From Streptomyces cirratus (GTDB taxonomy: Bacteria > Actinomycetota > Actinomycetes > Streptomycetales > Streptomycetaceae), in NCBI RefSeq assembly GCF_014650775.1, contig NZ_BMVP01000002.1, positions 744,001-808,000 on the forward strand: a stretch of DNA of 64,000 nucleotides. Direction: 5' to 3'. The notes under the pieces were generated by a model that was not told the DNA's origin, made no database searches, and was given only the letters and a program-made list of their open reading frames with translations. Position 1 is the stretch's first letter, and each line of letters opens with the position of its first letter. Positions 63,896 through 64,000 of this stretch are shown in pieces. A program made the translations under genes and the position numbers.

Positions 63896-64000
63896 TCACA
63901 GCCCGTACGTCTCCAGGGCTGCGGTCCGGGGGCCTTCGTGCGGCGCCCGTCCGAGGCCGTGGAACCCTGGAAGACGTTCCTCCGTCTGTGTCAGAGAACA
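63896..64000 (-). CDS. Possible C-terminal end of a minus-strand gene
   Basis: A minus-strand frame is open from the window edge to TGA 63896-63898 (34 residues, ending AALETYGL). Third-position GC is only moderately high, so coding is uncertain. It would be convergent with rho across the terminator. Confidence 0.3.
   Translation of the reverse strand, partial: CSLTQTEERLPGFHGLGRAPHEGPRTAALETYGL

Noticed and set aside
61497..63899. 800-aa minus-strand frame opposite rho
   Set aside because: Antisense of an unmistakable Rho; Leu/Ala/Arg repeats reflect the complementary codons.

Overview
This is a chromosomal window from a high-GC actinomycete, almost certainly Streptomyces. The signs are very high third-position GC, frequent GTG starts, ATGA/GTGA start-stop overlaps, a conservon, Streptomyces-type kgd and lon loci, and the lysA-hom-thrC-thrB-rho order. 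All calls come from reading the sequence; no database search was run.

Layout. (1) 1-11,783: a co-oriented accessory cluster joining a three-gene conflict module (VMAP C-terminus, MoxR-type AAA+ ATPase, vWA/SAV_2336-like protein) to an FxSxx-type cyclophane RiPP system (64-aa precursor, FxsB-like radical SAM/SPASM enzyme, HEXXH protein, TIR-NB-ARC-TPR protein). This is the most interesting part of the window. (2) 11.9-25.8 kb: core genes: kgd facing the RiPP cluster across a strong two-way terminator, a two-component system, a lipoprotein/GT-C glycosyltransferase pair, a sulfurtransferase, a DUF4097-type lipoprotein, lon with recognisable ClgR and HspR (HAIR) sites, MarR and a PP2C-like protein. 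(3) 26.2-32.2 kb: a conservon (sensor kinase, roadblock, DUF742, GTPase) followed by a styrene-monooxygenase-like flavoprotein. (4) 32.1-36.6 kb: an NlpC/P60 hydrolase and an FtsW/PbpA-type pair. (5) 36.7-39.9 kb: two divergent diiron proteins with a TetR regulator. (6) 39.9-40.3 kb: a repeat-dense intergenic segment (58-bp tandem repeats, a G-quadruplex motif, a long inverted repeat). (7) 40.4-44 kb: an orphan sensor kinase with its lipoprotein, a cell-surface protein and a degenerate NERD protein. (8) 44.3-47.2 kb: NHEJ genes (ku facing a LigD-type polymerase and a separate ATP ligase). (9) 47.2-49.6 kb: a small membrane protein, an XdhC-family protein and a phosphoribosyltransferase. (10) 49.7-54 kb: a less GC-rich patch with a PLD-family nuclease, an adenine methyltransferase and a T4-beta-family protein, next to tRNA-Arg(CCG); possible gene remnants lie on both sides. 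(11) 54.4-64 kb: response regulator, nrtL, lysA, hom, thrC, thrB and rho: aspartate-family amino-acid synthesis plus the termination factor.

Working together: the first cluster plausibly makes and responds to a cyclophane peptide inside an NTPase-controlled conflict system. The 49.7-54 kb patch looks like an independent restriction-modification island. The rest is housekeeping, cell-envelope, DNA-repair and signalling functions typical of the genus.
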